From the NCBI RefSeq assembly GCF_002217395.1, contig NZ_MUHD01000022.1:9068-73067 (forward strand): DNA of 64,000 nt, in the 5' to 3' direction. The position numbers and the translations under genes are program-made. The DNA is from Flavobacterium plurextorum. Lineage in GTDB: Bacteria > Bacteroidota > Bacteroidia > Flavobacteriales > Flavobacteriaceae. Under the pieces are notes generated by a model, which made no database searches, was not told where the DNA came from, and saw only the letters and a list, made by a program, of their open reading frames with translations. The first letter of the stretch is position 1. Every line of letters begins with the position of its first letter. Positions 8,300-17,023 of this stretch are shown here, piece by piece.

Positions 8300-9451
8300 C
8301 TACAGTCTGCATTGAAACTGAATTAGAAACAGATTATCATTATAAGAAGAGGTGTCTGGGATATTGCGAGCATATCTGTCTATTTCAAATCCCATTTCGA
8401 TACGACCTGTATAAGCTTTTCCAAATTCAAAACTAATCATTGGCGTATAAGTCTTCCTAACATTTGAATTAATTTTATAACTTGGATCGAAACTTTCAAA
8501 ACGACAAGACAACTCTAAAGATGTTAGTTTTTTGTAATTAACGGAGTATCTTAAATTAGGAAGAAAATAAATTCCGCGCATTTGATAATCCGAAACATCA
8601 GGAGTTCTTGTATCTGCGGGTAACGAAAAATATAAATTATGATTTGTTCCCTGCTTGTACTCTATTTGCAAATCAAAAGTAAATTTATCCGTTAACTTAA
8701 AATCGCTGGTAATATCAGCTCCAAAAGCAAAAACTTTTTCTTTGAAAACTTTCCCCGTTCCAGCGTTCAAACCTAAATTTATTTTATGTTCTTTTGACAA
8801 TCCAAAAACCCAGCGTGTAGAATATTGCTTTCCGTTATCTTTATCCATTTCCTGATTTTTTCCGTTTCCATTTAAAACCGAAACAGCATAGTTTACAGGG
8901 ATTTTACCAATGTCAAAATTTCCAGTTGCCGAAGCTCCGATTTGAAAACTCGTCCATCCGTTTTTTCCAAACTCATAATATTGATTAGAGAAATCGAAAG
9001 ACTTAATGATATCAACAGGAACTAATTCTTCGATACCAAAAGCTGGTCGAAATTGACCACCAGTTACGGCTATATATTTACTGAAAGTATATTTTGCATA
9101 AGCATTTTCAAGTACCTTCCCTTTTGTATCTGATTTGAAGTCAGCTAAATTTACTAAGATCACAACTTCGGTTGCCTCACTTAATTTTGTATTCAGACCA
9201 ACCCTCATCCTTTTAATATCAAAGGAACTTTGAGTTACATCTCCTGTTGAATGATGAACTCCCAGAACATCAACATTTTTACCAAAGCTTTCTAAATATC
9301 GAGCTTGAAAAAGCCCTTTAAATTGAAACTGCGGATATTTAACACCATCATCAGAATCCGTTGCCGTTTGAGTTGCTGCGGTTTGACCATTCATAAAATG
9401 TGGTATTATCAAAAGGATAAAAACAATTTTTATTAGTAAAGATTTATTCAT
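8300..9451 (-). CDS. Phosphate-selective-type outer-membrane porin (OprO/OprP-like)
   Basis: A 383-residue exported beta-barrel. A signal peptide (MNKSLLIKIVFILLIIPHFMNGQ) is followed by alternating amphipathic strands with many aromatic and glycine residues, and the chain ends LFLIQFQCRL as an outer-membrane closing strand. Motifs such as FKGLFQARYLESFG and FRPAFGIEELVP are typical of the OprO/OprP porin family. It is the first gene of a two-gene unit with the DASS symporter, so it is probably an anion channel serving that transporter. Family good, ligand inferred from context. Confidence 0.85.
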   Translation of the reverse strand: MNKSLLIKIVFILLIIPHFMNGQTAATQTATDSDDGVKYPQFQFKGLFQARYLESFGKNVDVLGVHHSTGDVTQSSFDIKRMRVGLNTKLSEATEVVILVNLADFKSDTKGKVLENAYAKYTFSKYIAVTGGQFRPAFGIEELVPVDIIKSFDFSNQYYEFGKNGWTSFQIGASATGNFDIGKIPVNYAVSVLNGNGKNQEMDKDNGKQYSTRWVFGLSKEHKINLGLNAGTGKVFKEKVFAFGADITSDFKLTDKFTFDLQIEYKQGTNHNLYFSLPADTRTPDVSDYQMRGIYFLPNLRYSVNYKKLTSLELSCRFESFDPSYKINSNVRKTYTPMISFEFGKAYTGRIEMGFEIDRYARNIPDTSSYNDNLFLIQFQCRL

Positions 9452-9511
9452 AAAGACTTTAAATAAAAAATTAGTATAATATTAGCTTTGCTTACTTTTT
9501 TTATTCCCTTC

Positions 9512-10723
9512 TCATCTTCTATCTGAACTTCTATTTGCCGGCCTCGGGGCTGCTGTATTTCTATTTGGTGCTGGACTTGGTGCTGGGCGAGCTGCAGGTC
9601 TTGCAACTGGTACCGCAGGACGAGTTACAGGCTGCGTTGGTCTTACTGCCGGTCTTGTTGACGGGGTTGCAGGACGAGTTACCGGTCTAGTTGTACCTGG
9701 ATTTGTCACACCAGGTCTAGTCGTTGGATTTGTTGGTCGCGTCACCGGTCTTGTTGTACCCGGATTTGTTGGACGTGTTACTGGTCTAGTTGTGCCTCCA
9801 GGTCTTGTCGACGGATTTGTAGGTCGAGTTACCGGCCTTGTACTATTTCCTGGTCTTGAAGGTCTTGCAGGCGTTACTGGTGCAGGTCTTTTATAATCTC
9901 TGCCATTATAAGTTCCTCTATAACGTCCGTTAACTCGATTATCTCTAACTACGACTGATGTATTTCTTCTGCTGGCATAACTATTATAATACCTAGGATT
10001 TCTTATAACGGTAGTTCTTCGATAATAACGATTGCTATAATAATGTCCATGATACCCCCAATAATCATGATAATAAACGGGACGCCATGGACGCCAGTAC
10101 GGAGGATAATATCCCCAATACCAAGGTGATCTGTAAGCTACATACACAGGAGAGAACAAAAACAAAACCACAGGCCACGCACTCACACTTGTACTTACAT
10201 AACTTGGACTGGTTGTTGTATTGTAATTATTTGTTGTATTATTATTTATAATTACAGTCTGATCTCCTTTATAACCGGGATTGGGTGTTCCAGAAACCGT
10301 ATCTGCAGGTTCAACTATATAATTTTTACCGTATAAATCTTCGTCTCCAATTGCCTGAACGTGAACATTGTTTTTTTTGTCTTTATCAACTTCAATAACA
10401 GCAACATCTTGAGTTTCTTTACTATTTACCGCTACTTGAAGCACAATTACATGTGTATTTCCTTCTTTATGACTTTCGATTTCAATATAATCGATTTCTC
10501 CATCATTATTTAAATCTAAATTGTTAACCTTAGTTTCTGGATCGTTTAATGCCTTTTCAAAATCTTCTAATGTTTTTGATTTTTGAAACACATCTAATAC
10601 CGCATATAAATTAAGATTGTCCCCAGGCAGACCTAAAGCTACAGGTTCGTCATTTGTTTGAGAAAACAAAGGATTAAACAAACTACTCATTAAAACCGCA
10701 AAAAATAGAATACTTTTTTTCAT
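9512..10723 (-). CDS. Exported protein with EF-hand-like loop, Tyr/Trp-rich block and TRP repeats
   Basis: A 403-residue protein of unknown function in three parts. After a signal peptide (about 1-21), residues 22-130 hold a compact domain with an EF-hand-like loop at 70-81 (DLNNDGEIDYIE). Next comes an Asn/Thr linker and a hydrophobic stretch (about 182-197). Residues 197-240 are extremely Tyr/Trp/Arg-rich (WYWGYYPPYWRPWRP). From about 280 to the end the chain is Pro/Arg/Thr-rich, with repeated TRPVTRPTNP-type units and no acidic residue until the final few. The low-complexity C-terminus suggests a surface or wall-associated basic tail, possibly binding acidic polymers; that is inference. 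Confidence 0.7.
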   Translation of the reverse strand: MKKSILFFAVLMSSLFNPLFSQTNDEPVALGLPGDNLNLYAVLDVFQKSKTLEDFEKALNDPETKVNNLDLNNDGEIDYIEIESHKEGNTHVIVLQVAVNSKETQDVAVIEVDKDKKNNVHVQAIGDEDLYGKNYIVEPADTVSGTPNPGYKGDQTVIINNNTTNNYNTTTSPSYVSTSVSAWPVVLFLFSPVYVAYRSPWYWGYYPPYWRPWRPVYYHDYWGYHGHYYSNRYYRRTTVIRNPRYYNSYASRRNTSVVVRDNRVNGRYRGTYNGRDYKRPAPVTPARPSRPGNSTRPVTRPTNPSTRPGGTTRPVTRPTNPGTTRPVTRPTNPTTRPGVTNPGTTRPVTRPATPSTRPAVRPTQPVTRPAVPVARPAARPAPSPAPNRNTAAPRPANRSSDRR

Positions 10724-10891
10724 GTTAATAATTAGTTAATTAAGTTTTACCTTGACTAAGGTATGAAAAAACAGACAAAGTTTTAACAACATGTTATAAC
10801 TTTCTATTTTACACTATAAAATACTAAATAAAAATAGCCTTTTTACTCAATTTTACTTCTAAAAAAGGCAATATTGTAAGACTTATATTCT

Positions 10892-10899
10892 TATATTTG
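10892..10899 (+). promoter_or_regulatory. -7 element of the efflux operon
   Basis: TATATTTG lies about 90 nt before the ATG of the TolC-like gene. A TTG at 10874-10876 leaves only a 15-nt spacer, so the upstream half is uncertain. Confidence 0.5.
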
Positions 10900-10990
10900 T
10901 AAATAACCGTTCTTTATGAACATCTTTTTCTTTTGTACTATCTTACAAAATCTGTTTTACGATTTGTCAAATTATAGAAATTAAATTGCG

Positions 10991-12373
10991 ATGAAAAAAC
11001 ATATACTTCTTTTTCTTTTTTTTCTTTCAATTACCTATGGATATGGCCAAATTGAGGTCTCTTCAACTTTGGATGATGCGATCCAGAAGGCTATAGAAAA
11101 AAGCGCTTCTTTAAAAAACAAGGATTTAGATATTGAAAAATTGAATCTTCAAGAAAAAAGCGTCTGGAATAAATACATTCCAACGGTTGAAGCGAGTGCT
11201 CTTTATACTTATTTTGACAACAAACTTACTGTAGATCTCCCTACGGCAACTATTCCAATTGTAAACTATCCTTTATTTGACGGTAAAACTGCTTTTAAAA
11301 ATTACGGAAATATCTTTAACGGAAGCGTAATGGCAAAAACGGTATTGTTTAGCGGTATGCAAATTCCGAACGGCGCAAAAGCTATTGGAGAAAAAACCAA
11401 AGGAACAATGTTCCTGAAAGAATCTGAAAAGGATCAAATCACAAAAGAAGTCATCAACACTTTCGATCAATTGGCATTATTAAAAGAGATTGACAAACTG
11501 CTAAAGGAAAGCGAAAACCGACTAGAAACGGAAACAAAACGTGTCACGAAAGCCATCGAACAAGGACTTGCAATTCCGTATGATCGAGATAAAATTAAGC
11601 TGGCTTCATTAGAACTGACTTCAAAAAAAATTGAACTTGATGGAAAAAGAAAGTTAGTTTATAAAAAAATTCAATATTTAACGGGTTATTCTATTACAGA
11701 AATAGAAAATGTTCATTACGACTTAAACCCATATTTAATAACGGATGAAAAATTAAACACTCAGAACAAACAAGAAATAAAAGCACTTGAATCCTTTAAA
11801 TCTGCTTATGAATATTTATTAAAGAAGGAAAAAGGAACTTACCTGCCAACTTTAGGAGCATTTGGAGGGGTTTCGTATTCCAGTCTTTTTGACGCAAATG
11901 CTACCACGCCAATAATTACAGGAATTAATCAAGCTTTATATTTAGGTTTAAATGAAGCTACAATAAGTAACAATTGGGTTGTAGGAGCTGCTATGAAATG
12001 GGAAGTTTTTTCTGGTTTTGAAAGAAAACACAAAGTGCACGAAGCCAAAATAAATATTGAACAGGTTCAAAACCAAATTGACGATACTAAAGAAAAACTC
12101 GAGCTTCTGCTGGAAAAAAATCTTGTTGATTATAGTGTCCTGACTCAAAAAATAGACATCACTCAACAGCAGGAAAAAGTGGCAAACAATAATTTAAATC
12201 TTGCCATAAAACAGTATAAAGAAGGTTTAATCAACATATCTGAACGTCTTGAAGCAGAAAACGACTCTTATAAAGCATCTGTAAACAAAACAACGACATT
12301 GATTGAACAAAGGCTTGCCGCTATTGAAACTATAATTGCTACTGGCGATTTATCAAAAAAAATATCTAAATAA
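10991..12373 (+). CDS. TolC-family outer-membrane efflux protein
   Basis: A 460-residue TolC-like trimeric outer-membrane channel. A signal peptide (MKKHILLFLFFLSITYGYGQ) is followed by the long alternating helical-coil pattern of this family, duplicated, with LDDAIQKAIEKSASLKNKDLDIEK as the first repeat start and a matching NLNLAIKQYKEGLINISERLEAENDSYKA region near the C-terminus. It begins a tight three-gene plus-strand operon (12-nt then 2-nt gaps) with an HlyD-type adaptor and an ABC-2 permease, so it probably provides the exit duct of a tripartite exporter. Substrate unknown. Confidence 0.9.
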   Translation: MKKHILLFLFFLSITYGYGQIEVSSTLDDAIQKAIEKSASLKNKDLDIEKLNLQEKSVWNKYIPTVEASALYTYFDNKLTVDLPTATIPIVNYPLFDGKTAFKNYGNIFNGSVMAKTVLFSGMQIPNGAKAIGEKTKGTMFLKESEKDQITKEVINTFDQLALLKEIDKLLKESENRLETETKRVTKAIEQGLAIPYDRDKIKLASLELTSKKIELDGKRKLVYKKIQYLTGYSITEIENVHYDLNPYLITDEKLNTQNKQEIKALESFKSAYEYLLKKEKGTYLPTLGAFGGVSYSSLFDANATTPIITGINQALYLGLNEATISNNWVVGAAMKWEVFSGFERKHKVHEAKINIEQVQNQIDDTKEKLELLLEKNLVDYSVLTQKIDITQQQEKVANNNLNLAIKQYKEGLINISERLEAENDSYKASVNKTTTLIEQRLAAIETIIATGDLSKKISK

Positions 12374-12385
12374 AAGTTCTATTTT

Positions 12386-13339
12386 ATGAAAAAAACAATT
12401 GTAACCACTGTCGCAATTCTCCTTTTAATCGGCTGTCAAAAAGCAAAAAAAGAAGATACAATTCAAGGAAAAATAGAAAAAGAACAAATTGCAGTTGTCA
12501 GTAAAATTCCTGGCAAGATTCTAAAAATCTTTGTCAAGGAGGGAGACATTGTACAAAAAGGAGACACATTGGCAATTTTAGATATTCCAGAAGTAGATGC
12601 TAAAAAAAGCCAAGCTGAAGGTGCAGTAATCTCGGCTCAAGCACAATATAAAATGGCAGTAAAAGGCGCTACTGAAAACCAAATAAAACAGCTTGAAGCT
12701 AAAAAAATGGGATTGAAGGAACAATATGAGTTTGCTCAAAAATCTATCAAACGATTGACCAATATGCTCAAAGATTCTTTGATTTCTCAACAAACTTACG
12801 ATGAAACTTTTGCTAAGTATCAAGGAGCACAGGCGCAATACAATGCGGTTATTGCCGAGCTTGATGATGCAAAAAAAGGCGCTAGAATCGAACAGCAAAC
12901 AATGGCTTTAGGACAACAAGACAGAGCGCTTGGCGCATTGCAGGAAGTAGAAACAGCGAATAAGGAACGTTATATAATTGCTCCGCAAAATATGAGTATC
13001 GAAACCATTACTTTAAATCTTGGCGAACTCGCATTGCCGGGCTACACTTTGTTTAATGGCTATATTGCCGACAGTACTTATTTTCGTTTTACAATACCTG
13101 AAAAACAATTGGATAAGTTTAAAAAAGGACAAGAAATAACTGTGCAGGTTCCATATAAAAAAGAGAATATTAAAGGAACTGTAACTACCATAAAACAATT
13201 GGGAGCTTACGGAAATATTGCTACTGCATATCCAGATTATGAAATGCAGGAAAGCTTATTTGAAATAAAAATAACGCCTTCGAATATTGAGCAGGCAAAA
13301 GATCTTATTACAAAAACAACTGTTACTTTATCGCTTTAA
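12386..13339 (+). CDS. HlyD-family periplasmic adaptor lipoprotein
   Basis: A 317-residue membrane-fusion protein. The N-terminus is a lipoprotein signal with lipobox LLIGC (Cys at about 18). The biotinyl/lipoyl-like half motif KIPGKILKIFVKEGDIVQKGDTL follows at about 40-62, then a coiled-coil hairpin (about 70-190), a second lipoyl half and a beta-barrel domain. It is likely to bridge the inner-membrane permease encoded next and the TolC-like protein encoded before it. Shape and context support the role strongly; cargo is unknown. Confidence 0.92.
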   Translation: MKKTIVTTVAILLLIGCQKAKKEDTIQGKIEKEQIAVVSKIPGKILKIFVKEGDIVQKGDTLAILDIPEVDAKKSQAEGAVISAQAQYKMAVKGATENQIKQLEAKKMGLKEQYEFAQKSIKRLTNMLKDSLISQQTYDETFAKYQGAQAQYNAVIAELDDAKKGARIEQQTMALGQQDRALGALQEVETANKERYIIAPQNMSIETITLNLGELALPGYTLFNGYIADSTYFRFTIPEKQLDKFKKGQEITVQVPYKKENIKGTVTTIKQLGAYGNIATAYPDYEMQESLFEIKITPSNIEQAKDLITKTTVTLSL

Positions 13340-13341
13340 CT

Positions 13342-14499
13342 ATGCAAAACTTTTTTTCATTGCTTAAACGGGAATTCCAATTATTTTGGAAAAACAAAGT
13401 CCTCCGAATACTATTCATTGGCGCACCCATACTCTATGGTGTTTTATTAGGATATGTTTACGGCAAAGGCAAGGTAACCGATTTACCCATAATTGTAGTT
13501 GATCAGGATCGAAGTGAACTAAGCTCAAAAGCGGTTCAAATGTTTGAGGATAATGAAGTTTTATCTATCGCTTCTATTTTGTACGATCAAAATAATCTTT
13601 CGAAAATTGCCATTGAAAAAGAAGCCACTTGTGTAGTTATTATTCCAAAAGATTTTGAAAAAATGACGCTCACTAAAAAATATCCTGAAATTACAACTAT
13701 CGTAAATACGTCTAATGTTCTAACCGCCAATTATGCTTCGACTGCTATACAAGTTTGTTTAGGAACATTAAAAGCAGGCGTTCAAATTGAAACTTTAAGA
13801 AAACAAGGTGTTCCTGAAAATTTGCTCATGTCGCAATATGAGCCTTTCAAAACTACTTTTATAAAAAAATACAATCGCAGTACCAACTATATGTATTTTC
13901 TTTGGCCAGGCGTTCTTGCAACGGTACTACAGCAGGTACTTTTGCTTGGATTAGCACTTTCTTTTGCTTCTGAATTTGAAAACGGAACTTTTAAAGATTT
14001 AGTAAAAAGATGTCCGTCAGTTTTCAAAATGCTTGCCGTAAAAATAATTCCATATCTGATAATGAGTTTTGGTGTCTGGCTTATTTACTGGCTTTTTACT
14101 TTCTGGTTCAGGCTTCCATTTTATGAAAATTTATTACCGCTTACTTTTATCGCCGGGATATTTGTACTCTCTGTTTCTTTCATCGGAATTTTGGTAAGTG
14201 TAGTTGTTCCAAATCAATTAAAAGCGACAGAAATTTTAATGGTAATCGCAACTCCAAGCTTTATATTAAGTGGTTTTACTTGGCCGTTAAGCCAAATGCC
14301 TCAAGCCGTTCAAGCGATCGCAAATGTGATTCCGCTGACTCATTTCTTGAAAGCTTTTAGAATTCTTATTATTGAAGACGGTGCTTTTTCACAAACGACA
14401 ACACCAATTTGGAATATGATTATTATTGGCTCAGTCTGCTCAGTTGGTGCTTACATTGCTTTGTATTTTAAAAAGAAAAGCATTTTAAAAGAAGCATAA
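13342..14499 (+). CDS. ABC-2 type transporter permease
   Basis: A 385-residue inner-membrane permease with the ABC-2 layout: one N-terminal membrane helix (about 22-42), a large periplasmic domain (about 45-180), then five to six membrane helices. It resembles YhhJ/YbhR-type subunits, which work with HlyD-type adaptors. It starts 2 nt after the adaptor gene and the unit ends here at a terminator. Such systems usually include a second permease and an ATPase, and neither is encoded nearby, so a distant ATPase must be assumed. Functional form is inference. Confidence 0.9.
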   Translation: MQNFFSLLKREFQLFWKNKVLRILFIGAPILYGVLLGYVYGKGKVTDLPIIVVDQDRSELSSKAVQMFEDNEVLSIASILYDQNNLSKIAIEKEATCVVIIPKDFEKMTLTKKYPEITTIVNTSNVLTANYASTAIQVCLGTLKAGVQIETLRKQGVPENLLMSQYEPFKTTFIKKYNRSTNYMYFLWPGVLATVLQQVLLLGLALSFASEFENGTFKDLVKRCPSVFKMLAVKIIPYLIMSFGVWLIYWLFTFWFRLPFYENLLPLTFIAGIFVLSVSFIGILVSVVVPNQLKATEILMVIATPSFILSGFTWPLSQMPQAVQAIANVIPLTHFLKAFRILIIEDGAFSQTTTPIWNMIIIGSVCSVGAYIALYFKKKSILKEA

Positions 14500-14510
14500 T
14501 TTTTTGACAT

Positions 14511-14550
14511 AAAAAAAGGCATAAGAATCAACTTATGCCTTTATATTTTT
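14511..14550. terminator. Bidirectional terminator between permease and ABC-F genes
   Basis: AAAGGCATAAG and CTTATGCCTTT pair around a short loop, with A/T-runs on both sides, between two convergent genes. Confidence 0.85.
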
Positions 14551-14561
14551 TAAAGAGAGAA

Positions 14562-16196
14562 TTACTTTTCAATCTCTCTCATAGAATCCATCTTTTTATG
14601 AGCAAGGAAACCTGCTACATCTTCAAAATGCTCTTTCACACGTTTGTTTCCAAATTCGAAAACCTTAGTTGCTAATCCGTCAAGGAAATCACGATCGTGC
14701 GAAACTAAGATTAATGTTCCGTCAAAATCACGCAAAGCATCTTTGATAATATCTTTTGTCTTCATATCTAAGTGATTCGAAGGCTCATCCAAGATCAATA
14801 AATTTACAGGCTCTAACAACAATTTAATCATTGCCAAACGCGTTTTTTCTCCACCAGAAAGCACTTTTACTTTCTTAGTAATATCATCACCCTGAAACAT
14901 AAATGCTCCAAGAATATTTTTGATCTGTGTACGAATATCTCCAACAGCAATTGCATCGATAGTTTCAAAAATAGTTGCATTCTCATCTAATAATGAAGCC
15001 TGATTTTGAGCGAAATATCCAATTTGTGCGTTATGTCCAATTTCAACACTTCCTTCGTCAATTCCTATTTCTTTCATAATCGCTTTGATCATGGTAGATT
15101 TTCCTTCTCCATTTTTACCAACAAAAGCAACTTTCTCACCACGTTCAATTACAACATTGGCATCTTTAAAAACGACATGATCTCCATACGATTTAGACAT
15201 TTCTTTTACCACAACAGGATATTGTCCAGAACGTGCAGCCGGCGGAAACTTCAAACGCAATGCAGAAGTATCTACTTCATCAACCTGAACAATTTCAAGT
15301 TTTTCAAGCATTTTTACACGTGATTGTACTGCATCAGTTTTTGAAAACGTTCCTTTAAAACGATCAATAAAAGCTCTATTGTCAGCAATCATTTTTTGCT
15401 GTTCATCATAAGCTTTCTGCTGATGAATACGGCGGTCTTTTCTAAGTTCTAAATAATGAGAATATTTAGCTTTATAATCGTAAATTCTTCCCATTGTTAC
15501 TTCGATTGTACGATTTGTAATATTATCTACAAACGCTCTATCGTGCGAAATTACCACAACCGCTTTGGCAGAAGTCAATAAAAACTCTTCCAACCATTGA
15601 ATACTTTCAATATCCATGTGATTGGTAGGCTCATCTAGTAAAATCAAATCTGGTTTTTGAAGTAAAATCTTAGCCAATTCAATACGCATTCTCCATCCTC
15701 CAGAAAATTCAGAAGTTTGACGTGTAAAATCTTCTCTTTCAAAACCTAAACCAACTAAGATCTTTTCAACTTCGGCTTCGTAATTTACCTCTTCAATTGC
15801 ATAATATTTCTCGCTTAAGTCAGAAACTCGTTCGATCAATTTCATGTATCCATCACTTTCATAATCTGTACGAACCGTTAACTGCTCATTGATTTCGTCA
15901 ATTTCGGCTTTCATTTTAAAAATTTCACCAAAAGCTTTAGAAGCTTCTTCCATTACAGTCGAACCGTCTTTGGTCAATAAATGCTGAGGCAGATAAGCCA
16001 CAACAGCATCTTTTGGTGTAGAAATACTTCCTGTAGAAGGTTTACTTTGTCCTGAAATTATTTTTAGAAGTGTCGATTTTCCCGCACCATTTTTACCCAT
16101 AAGGGCAATTTTATCATTTTCGTTTATAGCAAAAGAAACATCGCTAAATAATGTAGTTCCACCAAACTGAACCGAAATATCGTTAACTGTAATCAT
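14562..16196 (-). CDS. ABC-F family ATPase
   Basis: A 544-residue soluble protein with two ABC nucleotide-binding domains in tandem and no membrane helices. Walker A motifs are GKNGAGKST (about 34-42) and GKNGEGKST (second domain), with ABC signatures FSGGWRMR and LSGGEKTR and Walker B/LLDEPTNH and ILDEPSNH. A charged linker (about 240-320) between the domains is the P-site tRNA interaction motif region of the family. ABC-F proteins act on ribosomes, as translation factors (EttA/Uup/YbiT types) or antibiotic-protection proteins. The subtype cannot be settled here. It has its own consensus promoter. Confidence 0.95.
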   Translation of the reverse strand: MITVNDISVQFGGTTLFSDVSFAINENDKIALMGKNGAGKSTLLKIISGQSKPSTGSISTPKDAVVAYLPQHLLTKDGSTVMEEASKAFGEIFKMKAEIDEINEQLTVRTDYESDGYMKLIERVSDLSEKYYAIEEVNYEAEVEKILVGLGFEREDFTRQTSEFSGGWRMRIELAKILLQKPDLILLDEPTNHMDIESIQWLEEFLLTSAKAVVVISHDRAFVDNITNRTIEVTMGRIYDYKAKYSHYLELRKDRRIHQQKAYDEQQKMIADNRAFIDRFKGTFSKTDAVQSRVKMLEKLEIVQVDEVDTSALRLKFPPAARSGQYPVVVKEMSKSYGDHVVFKDANVVIERGEKVAFVGKNGEGKSTMIKAIMKEIGIDEGSVEIGHNAQIGYFAQNQASLLDENATIFETIDAIAVGDIRTQIKNILGAFMFQGDDITKKVKVLSGGEKTRLAMIKLLLEPVNLLILDEPSNHLDMKTKDIIKDALRDFDGTLILVSHDRDFLDGLATKVFEFGNKRVKEHFEDVAGFLAHKKMDSMREIEK

Positions 16197-16259
16197 TACT
16201 TTCTGTGAATTTGTTTAATCGGTTAATCGTTTATCTAACTACCCTTTTTTTTCGTGCTG

Positions 16260-16289
16260 CAAAGATAGATTAATTAGAGTATTAGACAA
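16260..16289 (-). promoter_or_regulatory. ABC-F gene promoter (TTG-N19-TATCTTTG)
   Basis: On the minus strand TTG (16287-16289) and TATCTTTG (16260-16267) are separated by exactly 19 nt, about 60 nt before the ATG. Confidence 0.8.
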
Positions 16290-16396
16290 TATTTTTTAGA
16301 TTACTGAGCTGCAGGATTTTTTAAATTATATCAATATTCTTACATATTCACAAAATTTAATCTTATCTTGTATAAGAATTTAAAAATCAGCAAAAT

Positions 16397-16840
16397 ATGA
16401 GAACTAAATTAAACATAACCGCAAGCCTTATTACAGCGTTATTATTTGGACTTTCTGCAAATGCACAAAAAACTGTAATTAAAAAAGAAGCTTTACCAGC
16501 AAATGCTCAAACTTTTTTAAAAACGCACTTTGGTTCAAAAAAACCAAGCTACATACTAGAGGATAAAGAAATTCTCTCTACAGAATACAAAGTTCAATTT
16601 GATAATAAAATTGAAATCGAATTTGACAAAAAAGGAAACTGGAAAGAAGTTGATGGTAAAGGCGCAAAACTTCCATCATCTATTATCCCTAAAAAAATCG
16701 CTTCTTACATAAAAACAAATTTCCCTAAAGAAAAAGTAACTAAAATTGAACTGGGAACTTTTGGCTACGAAACAAAACTAAGCAACGGTTTAGAATTAAA
16801 ATTCAACACAAAGGGAGATTTTACTAAAATCGATAAATAA
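16397..16840 (+). CDS. Exported PepSY-like protein
   Basis: A 147-residue secreted protein with a signal peptide (about 1-23, ending SANAQ). The mature part is two similar beta-alpha units, each with a lysine-rich strand ending in K(L/I)EFD/KFNTKG(N/D)(W/F), the pattern of the PepSY-like (DUF2874) family found in Bacteroidota exported proteins. The first unit covers about 35-85 and the second about 95-147. Role unknown; PepSY-type domains are thought to act as inhibitors or chaperones in the envelope. Single-gene transcript. Confidence 0.75.
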   Translation: MRTKLNITASLITALLFGLSANAQKTVIKKEALPANAQTFLKTHFGSKKPSYILEDKEILSTEYKVQFDNKIEIEFDKKGNWKEVDGKGAKLPSSIIPKKIASYIKTNFPKEKVTKIELGTFGYETKLSNGLELKFNTKGDFTKIDK

Positions 16841-16880
16841 CATTTGTTTCATATTAGCAAAGGATATATATCGCTTTCTG

Positions 16881-16951
16881 CCACAGATTAGAGGATTTTC
16901 ACTGATTACTTTGTCTTTGCAAAAAAATCTTTTCAATCCTCAAATCTGTGG
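16881..16951. repeat. Imperfect inverted repeat of the CACAGATT family
   Basis: CCACAGATTAGAGGATT (16881-16897) is matched by its reverse complement with one mismatch at 16935-16951. A relative occurs at 24246-24297, also after the end of a gene. Confidence 0.7.
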
Positions 16952-16960
16952 TTAAAAAAT

Positions 16961-16998
16961 AACACCGATAGATTTCAAAAATCTATCGGTGTTATTAA
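16961..16998. terminator. Bidirectional terminator
   Basis: AACACCGATAGATTT and AAATCTATCGGTGTT form a 15-bp perfect stem between the convergent PepSY-like and GlmU-like genes. Confidence 0.85.
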
Positions 16999-17023
16999 AT
17001 TATCAAATTGACTAATTATCTAA

